A DNA stretch of 64,000 nucleotides from NCBI RefSeq assembly GCF_013201665.1, contig NZ_CP053840.1, forward strand, positions 3,100,001 to 3,164,000, written 5' to 3'. Of this stretch, positions 56,020 through 64,000 are shown piece by piece; within the stretch, counting starts at the first letter, position 1, and each line of letters starts with the position of its first letter. Source of the DNA: Arcobacter venerupis (GTDB lineage: Bacteria > Campylobacterota > Campylobacteria > Campylobacterales > Arcobacteraceae). The notes beneath the pieces are model-generated. The model was not told the DNA's origin. It worked only from the letters and a program-made list of their open reading frames with translations, and did no database searches. The position numbers and the translations under genes are program-made.

Positions 56020-57424
56020 AATAATTCATATATCTATCTCACTTACTTTATCAATGTTTTTAAGTGCTTGTAGTTTAATAGATTCTAAATATGAACAACC
56101 AGCTGCTCCAATTCCAGTTAATTGGCCAAAAGGAGAAGCATATAAAGTTGAAACTTCAAATATAAGTGAGCCTCTTTTATGGGAAAATATGATTTTAGAT
56201 GAGAAATTAAAAGAAGTTATAAAAATATCACTTAATCAAAATCGAACACTTAAACAAGCAATAGCAAATATACAATCAGCAAGAGCAACTTACAAAGTAC
56301 AAAATGCTTCTGAATTTCCAACAATAAATGGGGAAGTTTCTGGAAATAAATCTAAATCTTTGAATAGTTCATCTTCAAATAATTCTACAAATATCTCTGA
56401 AAGTTACAATGCAAATGTAGGATTAAGTTCTTACGAATTGGATTTTTTCGGAAAGGCTAGAAATTTATCACAAGCTGATTTTGAAAGTTACTTATCAGTA
56501 AAAGAAAATGAAAGAACAACTCGTATTACGATTATTGCAGAAGTTACAAATGCTTGGCTAACAATGGCAGCTGATAAAAGTTTACTAAATTTTGCACAAG
56601 AGACTGCTGTTAATAGCAAAAAAAATCTAGATATTATCCAAGCTAGAATAAAAGCAGGTGTTGATTCAAAAGTTGCACTTTATGATGCCCAAACTATATA
56701 TTTTCAAGCATTAGCAGACATTGAAAAATATAAAACACAAGTAGCCCAAGATTTAAATGCACTTAACTTATCTGTAGGTGAAAATCTTAAAGAAGAGTTA
56801 CTTCCTACTGGATTAGATGAAAATGCACAATATTTTACTGCAATTCCCGTTGGATTATCTTCAAATGTTTTATTAAATCGTCCAGATATTTTAGCTGCTG
56901 AACATGATTTAAAAGCTGCAAATGCAAATATAAGTGTAGCACGAGCTGCATATTTTCCCTCAATTTCGATTACTACAACAGCAGGAGTTGCAAGTTCTGC
57001 TTTAAGTAATCTTTTTAGTGGAGGAGCTGCTTCTGTTTGGAGTTTTGCTCCAAATATCTCTTTACCAATTTTTGATTGGGGTTCAAAAGAGGCTTCACTT
57101 GATTATGCAAAATCTCAAAGGGATTTATATATTGCAAAATATGAATTAGCAATTCAAACTGCCTTTAGTGAAGTATCAGATGCCCTTGCAAGATATGGAA
57201 CAATAGAGAATCAATTAAGCGCTCAAGAAAATCTAGTTAATGCTTCTAAAAATAGCTATTTTCTTTCTGAAAAACGTTATAAAGCAGGTATTGATACATA
57301 CTTAAATGCTTTAACAGCACAAAGAAATTTATATAGTGTAGAACAAGATTTAATCTCTTTACGTTTAACAAAAATTAATAATCGTGTAACTTTATATAGA
57401 GTTTTAGCAAACGATGTTGAATAA
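56006..57424 (+). CDS. Outer-membrane efflux channel lipoprotein (NodT/OprM family)
   Basis: The 472-residue TolC-type protein has a lipobox 'FLSAC' at ~22 after a signal peptide. Two internally related halves carry long helices: 'QNRTLKQAIANIQSARATYKVQ' (in part) and 'LAAEHDLKAANANISVARAAYFPSI' (in part). The 'YELDFFGKARN' and 'LPIFDWGSKEA' stretches are the barrel parts conserved in NodT/OprM proteins. It overlaps the pump gene by 14 bp. An imperfect hairpin (ATCTTTTAAAGG / CCTTTTTAAGAT, ~57436-57463) follows and may terminate the operon. Confidence 0.95.
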   Translation: MKTNKIIHISISLTLSMFLSACSLIDSKYEQPAAPIPVNWPKGEAYKVETSNISEPLLWENMILDEKLKEVIKISLNQNRTLKQAIANIQSARATYKVQNASEFPTINGEVSGNKSKSLNSSSSNNSTNISESYNANVGLSSYELDFFGKARNLSQADFESYLSVKENERTTRITIIAEVTNAWLTMAADKSLLNFAQETAVNSKKNLDIIQARIKAGVDSKVALYDAQTIYFQALADIEKYKTQVAQDLNALNLSVGENLKEELLPTGLDENAQYFTAIPVGLSSNVLLNRPDILAAEHDLKAANANISVARAAYFPSISITTTAGVASSALSNLFSGGAASVWSFAPNISLPIFDWGSKEASLDYAKSQRDLYIAKYELAIQTAFSEVSDALARYGTIENQLSAQENLVNASKNSYFLSEKRYKAGIDTYLNALTAQRNLYSVEQDLISLRLTKINNRVTLYRVLANDVE

Positions 57425-57461
57425 ATAATAGGCTCATCTTTTAAAGGAATCCTTTTTAAGA

Positions 57462-57480
57462 TAGAGCTTTGGTGATTTTT
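57462..57480. repeat. 19-bp direct repeat, right copy
   Basis: This is an exact copy of 51578-51596, here non-coding and just after the RND operon hairpin. Read in the VWA frame it gives R-A-L-V-I-F-Q and then TAA, so it looks like the displaced original 3' end of the VWA gene. After one mismatch the next three bases (aat) agree as well. Confidence 0.85.
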
Positions 57481-57521
57481 CAATAAACTTGTTATATCAT
57501 AAAAATAAAAATTGAGTTTAA

Positions 57522-58091
57522 ATGAAAAACTTTAGATATAAAAAATATGTTCCAAATGAGTTAGGAAAAATCATCTTTTTTGAAGATTTAATCCCAAAAA
57601 AAGTTTTAAGACAACAGTTTCTTTCAAATCTTTTTACACTATTCTTTTCAATTTTTGGTTTGGTTATTTGTATTTTAATGTTCTCTCATTTTATAATTTC
57701 AAATGACTTATTTGGGCTATTTTCTGCTCTACTATTTTCACCTTTTTTCTTTTATCTTTATAAAGCAATCTTAAATTTTTTCATCATTGAAATTGGTGTT
57801 GTTTGCGATAAAGGGATAATGATACTTCATTTAAGAAGCGATGATAAGCTAATTAAAAACAGAATTTTTTATTTTGATACAAAATATGAAATAAAGATCC
57901 AAGAAAGAAGAAACTTCCATATAGCAGGAAGATACAGATATACCTACGACAAAATCTGCACTTTTTTTGATAAAAATAAAAAAATTTTTCAATTAGGCTA
58001 CTCTTTTGTGGATAATAGAAAAAGTTCAAAAAAAGAGTTTTTTGATAATAGTGTTTTGGCTTTTGAGACTTTTAGGATTACGAGAAGGTAA
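57522..58091 (+). CDS. Hypothetical membrane protein, 189 residues
   Basis: I do not recognise the family. Residues ~33-55 and ~62-88 are hydrophobic membrane helices. The remainder is a basic soluble part with 'RNFHIAGRYRYTYDKICTFFDKNKKIF' (in part). The organisation (short N-terminus, two helices, C-terminal beta-rich tail) recalls small PH-like membrane proteins, but this is not firm. It is a single gene between the RND operon and the DUF4062 gene. Confidence 0.75.
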   Translation: MKNFRYKKYVPNELGKIIFFEDLIPKKVLRQQFLSNLFTLFFSIFGLVICILMFSHFIISNDLFGLFSALLFSPFFFYLYKAILNFFIIEIGVVCDKGIMILHLRSDDKLIKNRIFYFDTKYEIKIQERRNFHIAGRYRYTYDKICTFFDKNKKIFQLGYSFVDNRKSSKKEFFDNSVLAFETFRITRR

Positions 58092-58214
58092 TTTGATATA
58101 TTTAAAATCACTTGAAGATATTGAAATTATTTTTTAATTTTAAAATTACTTATTTTGTAAGCAATACTAAACTATTATTTTTTTATAATCGATTACTATA
58201 TAAAAAGGATTTTT

Positions 58215-59249
58215 ATGGCTATTCCAAGAGTATTTATTAGTTCTACTTGTTATGATTTAAAACACATAAGAGAAAATTTAAAATTTTTTGTAAAAACAAT
58301 TGGTTATGAATCTGTTTTATCTGATGAGGGGGATGTATTTTATAGTCCATATAGTCATACTCATGAATCTTGTTTAAAAGAAGTAGAAACTTGCCAACTA
58401 TTTATATTGATTATCGGTGGTAGATATGGTGGAAACTTCAAAGATACTGATAAATCGATAACAAATAATGAATATAAAGAAGCTGTAAAACAAAATATAC
58501 CTATTTTCACTTTAGTTGAAGCAGGGGTATATTCTGACCACAATGTTTATAATAAAAATAAAAAAGATAAACCCAATATTTATAAAAATATTTCATATCC
58601 AAATATAGATGATATAAAAATATTTGATTTTGTTGATGAAGTTAGAAATAACGGCAAAAATAATGCTATTCAGCCTTTTAGAAATTTTTCAGATATGGAA
58701 ATATACTTAAAAAAGCAATGGGCAGGAATGATGTATGATTTTTTATTAGAAAAAAATAAAGAATCAGAATCTAAACTAACAAATAAATTATTAGATAATA
58801 TAAACTTAGCATCTAGAAAAACTGAAGAATTAGTAAAATATTTACTAAAACAATCAAATCAAGATAATACAAATATTGATAAAGAAATTGAAAATATTGA
58901 CAATAAAATTGAAGCAGAAAAATTTGTTCAATTAGTTATTGACAAGTTTAACTTAAACGAATTGCCAAAAATTGCACTCAATAAGTTAATTAATTTAGAT
59001 ATTAATAATATTTCTTGGATTGAATTTCTAGAATTTTTAGGATTTAAACGTACTAAATCTCCTGATAATAAACTTGAAATACTTTGGGCACCACATGAAA
59101 AGATGGGATTACAAATTAAAAAGGAAGGTGTTGTATCAAATCATGAAAATTTTGTCAATTTAACAGAAACTTTTAGCTCTCTAAAAAAATTAAATGAAAA
59201 AGATAAAAAAGACATTTATCAAAAATTTGTAGATTTATCAAATAAATAA
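58215..59249 (+). CDS. DUF4062-domain protein, possible defence effector
   Basis: The 344-residue soluble protein has an N-terminal DUF4062 domain (~4-130): 'PRVFISSTCYDLKHIRENL', 'HESCLKEVETCQLFILIIGGRYGG' (in part) and 'EYKEAVKQNIPIFTLVE'. DUF4062 is a TIR-like flavodoxin fold often joined to NTPase or repeat domains in bacterial conflict systems. Here the remainder (~190-344) is helical and Asn/Lys/Glu-rich with no recognised domain. It has AAGGA before the ATG and a hairpin after the stop, so it stands alone. Defence function is inferred from the family. Confidence 0.8.
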   Translation: MAIPRVFISSTCYDLKHIRENLKFFVKTIGYESVLSDEGDVFYSPYSHTHESCLKEVETCQLFILIIGGRYGGNFKDTDKSITNNEYKEAVKQNIPIFTLVEAGVYSDHNVYNKNKKDKPNIYKNISYPNIDDIKIFDFVDEVRNNGKNNAIQPFRNFSDMEIYLKKQWAGMMYDFLLEKNKESESKLTNKLLDNINLASRKTEELVKYLLKQSNQDNTNIDKEIENIDNKIEAEKFVQLVIDKFNLNELPKIALNKLINLDINNISWIEFLEFLGFKRTKSPDNKLEILWAPHEKMGLQIKKEGVVSNHENFVNLTETFSSLKKLNEKDKKDIYQKFVDLSNK

Positions 59250-59275
59250 AATAGTTACATTTAACGTAACTATTT
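59249..59275. terminator. Bidirectional terminator between DUF4062 and cupin genes
   Basis: The perfect 10-bp stem AAATAGTTAC / GTAACTATTT has a 7-base loop and is followed by a T-run on the plus strand. It ends 3 bp before the cupin stop. Confidence 0.8.
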
Positions 59276-59278
59276 TTC

Positions 59279-59593
59279 TCAATAAAACACTGCAAACCAA
59301 ACCGTTGGCTCATCAAGACTCGTAAATTTTACTTTATGTTTTTGATAAGCCTCTATATTTAAACAATCACCTTTTTTTAATTCCACTTCCCTATTCTCAA
59401 ACTCAAGTATTGCAAAACCTTCTAAAAGCAAAACAAACTCATTTTTTTCTTGTTCATACCAAAAATTTTCAGGTGATTTTTGTCCATTTGAAACTATTTT
59501 TTCTACTTTTATTGTCTCATTTTTAAAAATTTCAAAAAAAATTTCCTCTTTTTTATCTACTATTATTTGCTCAAAAATATTATATTTTTCCAT
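59279..59593 (-). CDS. Cupin-domain protein
   Basis: The 104-residue protein is a single small beta-barrel of the cupin type: 'EFVLLLEGFAILEFENREVELKKGDCLNIEAYQKHKV' (seen in part as 'LKKGDCLNIEAYQKHKV'). Metal-binding candidates are few (H in 'QKHKV' and E residues), and the first motif lacks the usual His-x-His, so it may be non-catalytic. The substrate is unknown. It is transcribed divergently from metY and convergently with the DUF4062 gene. Confidence 0.85.
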   Translation of the reverse strand: MEKYNIFEQIIVDKKEEIFFEIFKNETIKVEKIVSNGQKSPENFWYEQEKNEFVLLLEGFAILEFENREVELKKGDCLNIEAYQKHKVKFTSLDEPTVWFAVFY

Positions 59594-59683
59594 ATTAGAA
59601 CTCTTTAGAATTATGATTTATTGGTATTTTACATAAAATTACTTAATCATTTGATATAATCTTGATAGATTTAATCAAGTTAG

Positions 59684-59727
59684 TTAATCACCCCTTATTT
59701 AAAGGGTATTATATTAATTGTGATTAA
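59684..59727. promoter_or_regulatory. Candidate operator/dyad upstream of the metY promoter
   Basis: TTAATCAC (59684-59691) and GTGATTAA (59720-59727) are perfect reverse complements, with a nested CCCTT-ATTTA-AAGGG hairpin between them. The right arm also forms the small dyad TTAAT-TGTG-ATTAA at 59714-59727, ending 5 bp before the -35 box. This is a plausible site for the Rrf2-family regulator encoded downstream. The assignment is inference. Confidence 0.45.
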
Positions 59728-59732
59728 ATTAC

Positions 59733-59761
59733 TTGACATTAATAAAAAAAAGTTCTATAAT
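59733..59761 (+). promoter_or_regulatory. Sigma-70 promoter of the metY-cys cluster
   Basis: TTGACA (59733-59738) and TATAAT (59756-59761) are both perfect consensus hexamers with the ideal 17-bp spacer. Transcription should start near 59768, giving a leader of about 37 bases to the metY ATG at 59805. Confidence 0.9.
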
Positions 59762-59804
59762 TTCAACATATAAAGAAAAGAACAAAAAAATAGAAAGGAA
59801 AAGA

Positions 59805-61073
59805 ATGCAAAACGAAACAATTGCAATACACGCTGGGTATAACAAAAAAGAAGGTTTTGGGACAATGAGTGTTCCAATTACTCAAACAACTGCTTATGCA
59901 TTTAGAGATTCTGAACATGCTGCAAATTTATTTGCATTAAAAGAACTTGGACCAATCTATACAAGATTAACAAATCCAACAACTGATGTTTTAGAGCAAA
60001 GATTTGCTGCACTTGAAGGTGGAGCTGCTGCTATTTGTACATCTTCAGGACAAGCTGCATCATTTTTTGCAATCGCAAATGTAGCTGAAGCTGGTGATAA
60101 TATTCTTATTTCAGATAAATTATATGGTGGAAGCGTTACATTATTCACTTACACTATGAAAAGATTTGGAATTACGGCACGTGTATTTAAAAGTGACGAT
60201 GCTTCTGATTTAGAATCATTAATTGATGATAAAACAAAAGCTATCTATTTTGAATCATTATCAAACCCTCAAATTGCTATTCCTGATGTGGAAAAAGTAG
60301 TTGAGATTGCAAAAAAACATGGTGTTTTAACTATTTGTGATAACACTGTTGCAAGTGCAGCTTTATTTAATCCAATCAAATGGGGAGTTGATGTTGTTGT
60401 TCACTCAACTTCAAAATATACAAATGGTCAAGGAACTGCACTTGGTGGAATTGTTGTTGAAAGAGATGGATTAGCTGAATTTTTCAAAGCAAATGAGAAC
60501 AGATATTCACACTTTACAACTCCTGATGTATCTTATCATGGATTAGTTTATACAGATGTTCCACTTCCAAACTTTTGTTTAAGAATTAGATTATCACTTT
60601 TAAGAGATATTGGGGCAACTCAAGCGCCTTTTAATTCTTGGCTATTAATTCAAACATTAGAAACATTAAGTTTAAGAGTTGATAAACATTCAGACAATGC
60701 TTTAGAAGTTGCTAAATTTTTAGAATCTCATCCAAAAGTAAAATCTGTAAATTATCCAGGATTAAAATCTAACAAATATTATGACAAAGCTCAAAAATAT
60801 TTCAAAGGTGGAAAATCATCTGGACTTATCTCTTTTGATGTTGAATCATTTGAAGAAGCAAAAAGAGTTATTGATAGTGCAAAACTATTTAGTGTTGTTG
60901 TAAATATTGGAGATAGTAAATCACTTATTGTTCATCCAGCATCTACAACTCACTCACAAATGAGTCCAGAAGAGTTGGCAAAAGCTGGTGTAAATCCTGT
61001 AACAATTAGACTTTCAATAGGTTTAGAAAATACTATTGATTTAATTGAAGATTTAACACAAGCATTAAATTAA
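59805..61073 (+). CDS. metY: O-acetylhomoserine (thiol)-lyase / O-acetylhomoserine aminocarboxypropyltransferase
   Basis: The 422-residue PLP enzyme of the Cys/Met metabolism family has the MetY signature: 'ETIAIHAGY' at the N-terminus, 'TRLTNPTTDVLEQRFAALEGG' (in part), 'SSGQAA', 'DNTVAS', and PLP lysine in 'HSTSKYTNGQG'. It makes homocysteine directly from O-acetylhomoserine and sulfide. I start it at 59805, with AAGGAA 5 bases upstream. A longer in-frame version from 59733 would begin within the promoter itself. It heads a cluster with an Rrf2 regulator and cysteine biosynthesis genes. Confidence 0.95.
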   Translation: MQNETIAIHAGYNKKEGFGTMSVPITQTTAYAFRDSEHAANLFALKELGPIYTRLTNPTTDVLEQRFAALEGGAAAICTSSGQAASFFAIANVAEAGDNILISDKLYGGSVTLFTYTMKRFGITARVFKSDDASDLESLIDDKTKAIYFESLSNPQIAIPDVEKVVEIAKKHGVLTICDNTVASAALFNPIKWGVDVVVHSTSKYTNGQGTALGGIVVERDGLAEFFKANENRYSHFTTPDVSYHGLVYTDVPLPNFCLRIRLSLLRDIGATQAPFNSWLLIQTLETLSLRVDKHSDNALEVAKFLESHPKVKSVNYPGLKSNKYYDKAQKYFKGGKSSGLISFDVESFEEAKRVIDSAKLFSVVVNIGDSKSLIVHPASTTHSQMSPEELAKAGVNPVTIRLSIGLENTIDLIEDLTQALN

Positions 61074-61077
61074 TAAA

Positions 61078-61491
61078 ATGCCGTTAATATCAACAAAAGG
61101 TGTATATGGTCTAACAGCCATGTACGAGTTAAGTAAGCATCAAGAAGATTCTCCCATGCAAATCAGAGATATTTCAGCTAATGCTAATATCCCTCAAAAT
61201 TACTTAGAACAACTTTTAAGTAAATTAAGACGAGCGGAACTTGTAAAAAGTATACGAGGTGCAAGGGGTGGATATGTTCTTGCTAGAAGTGCTAAAGAGA
61301 TTAAAATAGTTGATATTTTAATCGCTTTAGAAGATGATATTAAAATAGTAGATGTTAAAACTGATAATCCAATTTTAAACATCTTTTTTGATGAATCAAA
61401 AAACAGTATGAAAAAGATTTTTGATATAAGCCTAGATAAACTAGATGAATATCAAGAGAAATATAACGAATTTTTACATTACAATATATAA
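61078..61491 (+). CDS. Rrf2-family transcriptional regulator (CymR/IscR-like)
   Basis: The 137-residue protein has the Rrf2 winged helix: 'STKGVYGLTAMYELSKHQ', 'QIRDISANANIPQNYLEQLLSKLRRAELVKSIRGARGGYVLAR' (in part). It lacks the three-cysteine Fe-S cluster motif of IscR, so a CymR-like cysteine-pathway regulator is more likely. It sits 4 bp after metY and 21 bp before cysK, the position of an autoregulated sulfur regulator. Its operator may be the dyad at 59684-59727 (inference). Confidence 0.9.
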   Translation: MPLISTKGVYGLTAMYELSKHQEDSPMQIRDISANANIPQNYLEQLLSKLRRAELVKSIRGARGGYVLARSAKEIKIVDILIALEDDIKIVDVKTDNPILNIFFDESKNSMKKIFDISLDKLDEYQEKYNEFLHYNI

Positions 61492-61512
61492 CTTAAAATA
61501 AAGGAAAATAGA

Positions 61513-62445
61513 ATGAAATATGCAAATAACATAACAGAATTAATCGGTAACACACCTTTAGTAAAATTACAAGGTGCAAGTAACACAAGTGGTGCAACAG
61601 TTTTAGGTAAATGTGAATTTATGAATCCATCACATTCAGTAAAAGATAGAATTGGTACAAACATGATAAATGCAGCTTTAAAAGCTGGATTAATTAAAGA
61701 AGGTACAACGGTAATTGAACCTACAAGTGGAAATACTGGAATTGCATTAGCTTCTGTTTGTGCAGCTTTAGGAATTAAATTAGTTCTTACAATGCCATCA
61801 TCAATGAGTATTGAAAGAAGAAGATTATTAAAAGCTTTAGGAGCTGAGTTAGTATTAACTGCACCTGAAAAAGGTATGAAAGGTGCTATTGAAAAAGCTG
61901 TTGAATTACAAGAAGAGACTCCAAACTCTTTTATTCCTCAACAATTTGCAAATGCTGCAAATCCAGAGATTCACAGACTTACAACTGCAAAAGAAATTTT
62001 AGCAGACACTGATGGGAAAATTGATATTTTTGTAGCTGCTATTGGAACAGGTGGAACAATTACTGGAACTGGTGAAGTTTTAAAAGCTCACAATCCAAAT
62101 ATCCAAATTATTGCAGTTGAGCCAGAAGCATCACCAGTATTAAGTGGTGGGAAACCAGGACCTCATAAAATTCAAGGAATTGGAGCTGGGTTTGTACCTG
62201 ATGTTTTAAATACAAAAATTTATGATGAAGTATTACAAGTATCAAATGATGATGCAATTGCAGCTTCAAGACAAATTGCTCAATCTGAGGGATTATTAGT
62301 TGGTATTTCAGCAGGAGCTAATATTCACGCTGCACAATTAGTAGCATCAAGACCAGAAAATAAAGGTAAAACTATTGTTACAATTTTATGTGACACAGGT
62401 GAAAGATACCTAAGTTCAGGTTTATATGATTATGATGAAGAGTAA
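61513..62445 (+). CDS. cysK: Cysteine synthase A (O-acetylserine thiol-lyase)
   Basis: The 310-residue PLP enzyme has the OASS signature: '[11 protein letters not shown]', PLP lysine in 'SVKDRIG', '[11 protein letters not shown]', '[14 protein letters not shown]', '[14 protein letters not shown]' and 'GISAGAN'. It condenses O-acetylserine with sulfide to cysteine. AAGGAAAATAG precedes the ATG. It is in the metY-rrf2-cysK-DUF2061-cysH-cysD series. The length agrees with CysK rather than CysM. Confidence 0.96.
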   Translation: MKYANNITELIGNTPLVKLQGASNTSGATVLGKCEFMNPSHSVKDRIGTNMINAALKAGLIKEGTTVIEPTSGNTGIALASVCAALGIKLVLTMPSSMSIERRRLLKALGAELVLTAPEKGMKGAIEKAVELQEETPNSFIPQQFANAANPEIHRLTTAKEILADTDGKIDIFVAAIGTGGTITGTGEVLKAHNPNIQIIAVEPEASPVLSGGKPGPHKIQGIGAGFVPDVLNTKIYDEVLQVSNDDAIAASRQIAQSEGLLVGISAGANIHAAQLVASRPENKGKTIVTILCDTGERYLSSGLYDYDEE

Positions 62446-62488
62446 AAACTCTTTATCATAATTGCTTTAATTAAATATAGGAAAACAA

Positions 62489-62719
62489 ATGCACGAAAAA
62501 CCATATAGGTCAGTTGTAAAAGCCATTTCATGGCGGACAGTTGGAACTATTGATACAATTATTGTTTCATATTTTATTACTGGGAATCTAGTAATGGCAG
62601 CTTCAATTGGTTCAATTGAAGTTATTACAAAAATGGCTTTATACTATTTCCATGAAAGAGCATGGAATAAATTATCTTTTGGAAAAGTGAAAACTCCAGC
62701 AGTTGATTATCAAATTTAG
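62489..62719 (+). CDS. DUF2061 small membrane protein
   Basis: The 76-residue protein has two hydrophobic segments and the DUF2061 signature 'SVVKAISWRTVGTIDT' followed by 'GSIEVITKMALYYFHERAW'. This family is commonly found within sulfate-assimilation gene clusters, with unknown biochemical role. It is 43 bp after cysK and 8 bp before the reductase gene, consistent with co-transcription. Confidence 0.9.
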   Translation: MHEKPYRSVVKAISWRTVGTIDTIIVSYFITGNLVMAASIGSIEVITKMALYYFHERAWNKLSFGKVKTPAVDYQI

Positions 62720-62727
62720 GTTATACA

Positions 62728-63432
62728 ATGAGTAATAAAGAATTAATACAAAATATAAATAAAGAGTTAGAAAATAAATCTACACAAGAAGTGATAGAGT
62801 ATTTTTTAACAAAATTCAAAAATGTAGCACTTAGTTCAAGCTTAGCAGCTGAAGACCAAGTTTTAACAGATATTATTTTGAAACAAGATAAGAATGCAAC
62901 AATATTTACATTAGATACGGGAAGATTACATCCTGAAACTTATGATGTTATGGATGCAACAAATTTAAAATACAGTGTAAAAATTGATGTATTTTTTCCT
63001 CAATATGAAAAGGTACAAGAACTTTATCAAACTCAAGGGGTAAATGGTCACTATGAGAGTATTGATAACAGAAAAAACTGCTGTAACATTAGAAAAATCG
63101 AACCTCTTAAACGTGCTTTAAAAGATGTTGAAGTTTGGATTACAGGGCTCAGAGCTGCTCAAAGCGTTACAAGAGTTGATATGCCTTTAGTTGAATGGGA
63201 TGAAAACTTCAAAGTAATTAAAGTAAATCCTTTAATTAATTGGACAGAAGAGAATGTATGGGATTATATAAAAGAAAACAGAGTTCCATATAATAAACTT
63301 CACGATAAGGGCTTTCCAAGTATTGGTTGTGCTCCCTGTACCAGAGCCATTAAGGATGGTGAAGATATAAGAGCTGGAAGATGGTGGTGGGAAAACCCAG
63401 AACACAAAGAATGTGGTTTACACAAAAAATAA
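62728..63432 (+). CDS. cysH: Assimilatory APS/PAPS reductase
   Basis: The 234-residue enzyme reduces adenylyl sulfate to sulfite. The PP-loop-like 'SSSLAAEDQVLTDII' and 'LDTGRLHPETY' are present. Cysteine pairs 'NCCNIRK' and 'CAPCTRAI' give the CC...CxxC motif of the 4Fe-4S, APS-type group, and the catalytic 'ECGLH' is at the C-terminus. The four cluster cysteines favour APS over PAPS as substrate. cysD follows 12 bp downstream. Confidence 0.94.
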   Translation: MSNKELIQNINKELENKSTQEVIEYFLTKFKNVALSSSLAAEDQVLTDIILKQDKNATIFTLDTGRLHPETYDVMDATNLKYSVKIDVFFPQYEKVQELYQTQGVNGHYESIDNRKNCCNIRKIEPLKRALKDVEVWITGLRAAQSVTRVDMPLVEWDENFKVIKVNPLINWTEENVWDYIKENRVPYNKLHDKGFPSIGCAPCTRAIKDGEDIRAGRWWWENPEHKECGLHKK

Positions 63433-63444
63433 GAAAGGAAAAAA

Positions 63445-64000
63445 ATGCAAATAAGTCAAAATAGATTAACACATCTAAAACAACTAGAAGCAGAATCAAT
63501 GCATATTATGAGAGAAGTTGTAGCAGAGTTCTCAAATCCAGCGATGTTATATAGTGTAGGAAAAGACTCTTCTGTAATGTTACATCTTTTACAAAAAGCA
63601 TTTTATCCTGCACCTCCTCCACTTCCTTTAGTTCATGTTGATACAACATGGAAGTTTAAAGAGATGATTGAGTTTAGAGATAAAAGAGCAAAAGAAGTTG
63701 GTATGGAACTTATAGTTTATACTAATCCAAAAGGTGAAGAGATGAATATCTCTCCATTTACTCACGGTTCAGCATTACATACAGATGTAATGAAAACTGA
63801 AGGATTAAAACAAATGTTAAATATCCAGAAGTTTGATGCAGTATTTGGTGGAGCAAGACGTGATGAAGAAAAATCAAGAGCAAAAGAGAGAATCTACTCT
63901 TTTAGAGATAAAAATCATAGATGGGATCCAAAATCTCAGCGACCAGAATTATGGAATGTATATAATGGAAGACACACAAAAGGTGAGTCTATTAGAGTAT
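63445..64000 (+). CDS. cysD: Sulfate adenylyltransferase subunit 2, 3' end beyond window
   Basis: The frame is open from ATG 63445 (AAGGAA ribosome site) to the right edge, giving 185 residues of a family that is usually ~300 long. Visible motifs are '[16 protein letters not shown]' and the PP-loop '[13 protein letters not shown]', then 'HVDTTWKF', '[15 protein letters not shown]', '[12 protein letters not shown]' and 'NGRHTKGES', all typical of CysD. It forms ATP sulfurylase with the GTPase CysN, expected just outside the window. Confidence 0.96.
   Translation, partial: MQISQNRLTHLKQLEAESMHIMREVVAEFSNPAMLYSVGKDSSVMLHLLQKAFYPAPPPLPLVHVDTTWKFKEMIEFRDKRAKEVGMELIVYTNPKGEEMNISPFTHGSALHTDVMKTEGLKQMLNIQKFDAVFGGARRDEEKSRAKERIYSFRDKNHRWDPKSQRPELWNVYNGRHTKGESIRV

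Noticed and set aside
59645-59680. Second FNR-type box (CTTGAT-N7-ATCAAG) near metY
   Set aside because: The spacer is 7 rather than 4 bases, so it does not match the FNR/Crp geometry.
59733-59804. Longer MetY start at 59733
   Set aside because: It coincides with the -35 hexamer of a consensus promoter; the ATG at 59805 has an AAGGAA site and gives the normal family N-terminus.

Overview
The window is AT-rich (low G+C) DNA from a bacterium that most resembles the Arcobacter group (Campylobacterota). This rests on recognised gene families and gene order: sensor kinases with an 'AHQWRQPL' H-box, a HecA/HecB-like two-partner secretion pair, a MetY-Rrf2-CysK-APS reductase-CysD sulfur cluster, and tandem bacteriohemerythrins. 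It is inference, because no rRNA or tRNA was seen. Most of the window is densely coding with short intergenic gaps.

Region 1 (1-15000, minus strand) is one operon-like block: TonB (with a 20-unit 10-residue repeat), ExbB, ExbD, a TpsB/FhaC-type outer-membrane transporter, and a giant filamentous-haemagglutinin/CdiA-type exoprotein. The exoprotein runs off the left edge after at least 3769 codons and contains 5.9 copies of an apparently perfect 642-bp tandem repeat. Open frames on the plus strand here are shadows. Region 2 (15.0-16.9 kb) holds a Crp/Fnr regulator, a perfect FNR-type box, a divergent YgbA-like nitrosative-stress gene, and ung.

Region 3 (16.9-31.2 kb) is an uptake and catabolism island. 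It has an aldehyde dehydrogenase, a universal stress protein, a complete TRAP transporter (M, Q, P), a GabT-type aminotransferase, a remnant of a second TRAP binding protein, two sensor kinases and an OmpR-type regulator. It is bounded by two directly repeated, apparently identical 1471-bp copies of the aldehyde dehydrogenase gene with its terminator. The outer copy follows an acetolactate-synthase-like gene.

Region 4 (31.3-45.9 kb) carries a LemA/TPM-domain operon, gph-rof, a MarR regulator with tandem palindromes plus an MFS exporter, a dual-sensor kinase/regulator pair, a chemoreceptor, a FIST-PAS-PAS-HD-GYP protein, a tandem hemerythrin and a small exported protein. Region 5 (46.0-59.6 kb) is more accessory: a MntA/HepT toxin-antitoxin pair, an unrecognised coiled-coil protein, a YhiN-type flavoprotein, and a MoxR ATPase/VWA pair. 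The 3' end of the VWA gene is repeated on the far side of an RND efflux operon, suggesting that operon was inserted there. A DUF4062 protein follows.

Region 6 (59.6-64 kb) is assimilatory sulfur metabolism: metY behind a consensus sigma-70 promoter, an Rrf2 regulator, cysK, a DUF2061 membrane protein, APS/PAPS reductase, and cysD cut by the right edge. The most interesting features are the TonB-coupled two-partner secretion locus with its two nested repeat arrays, the long identical repeats flanking the TRAP island, and the footprint of the RND insertion.
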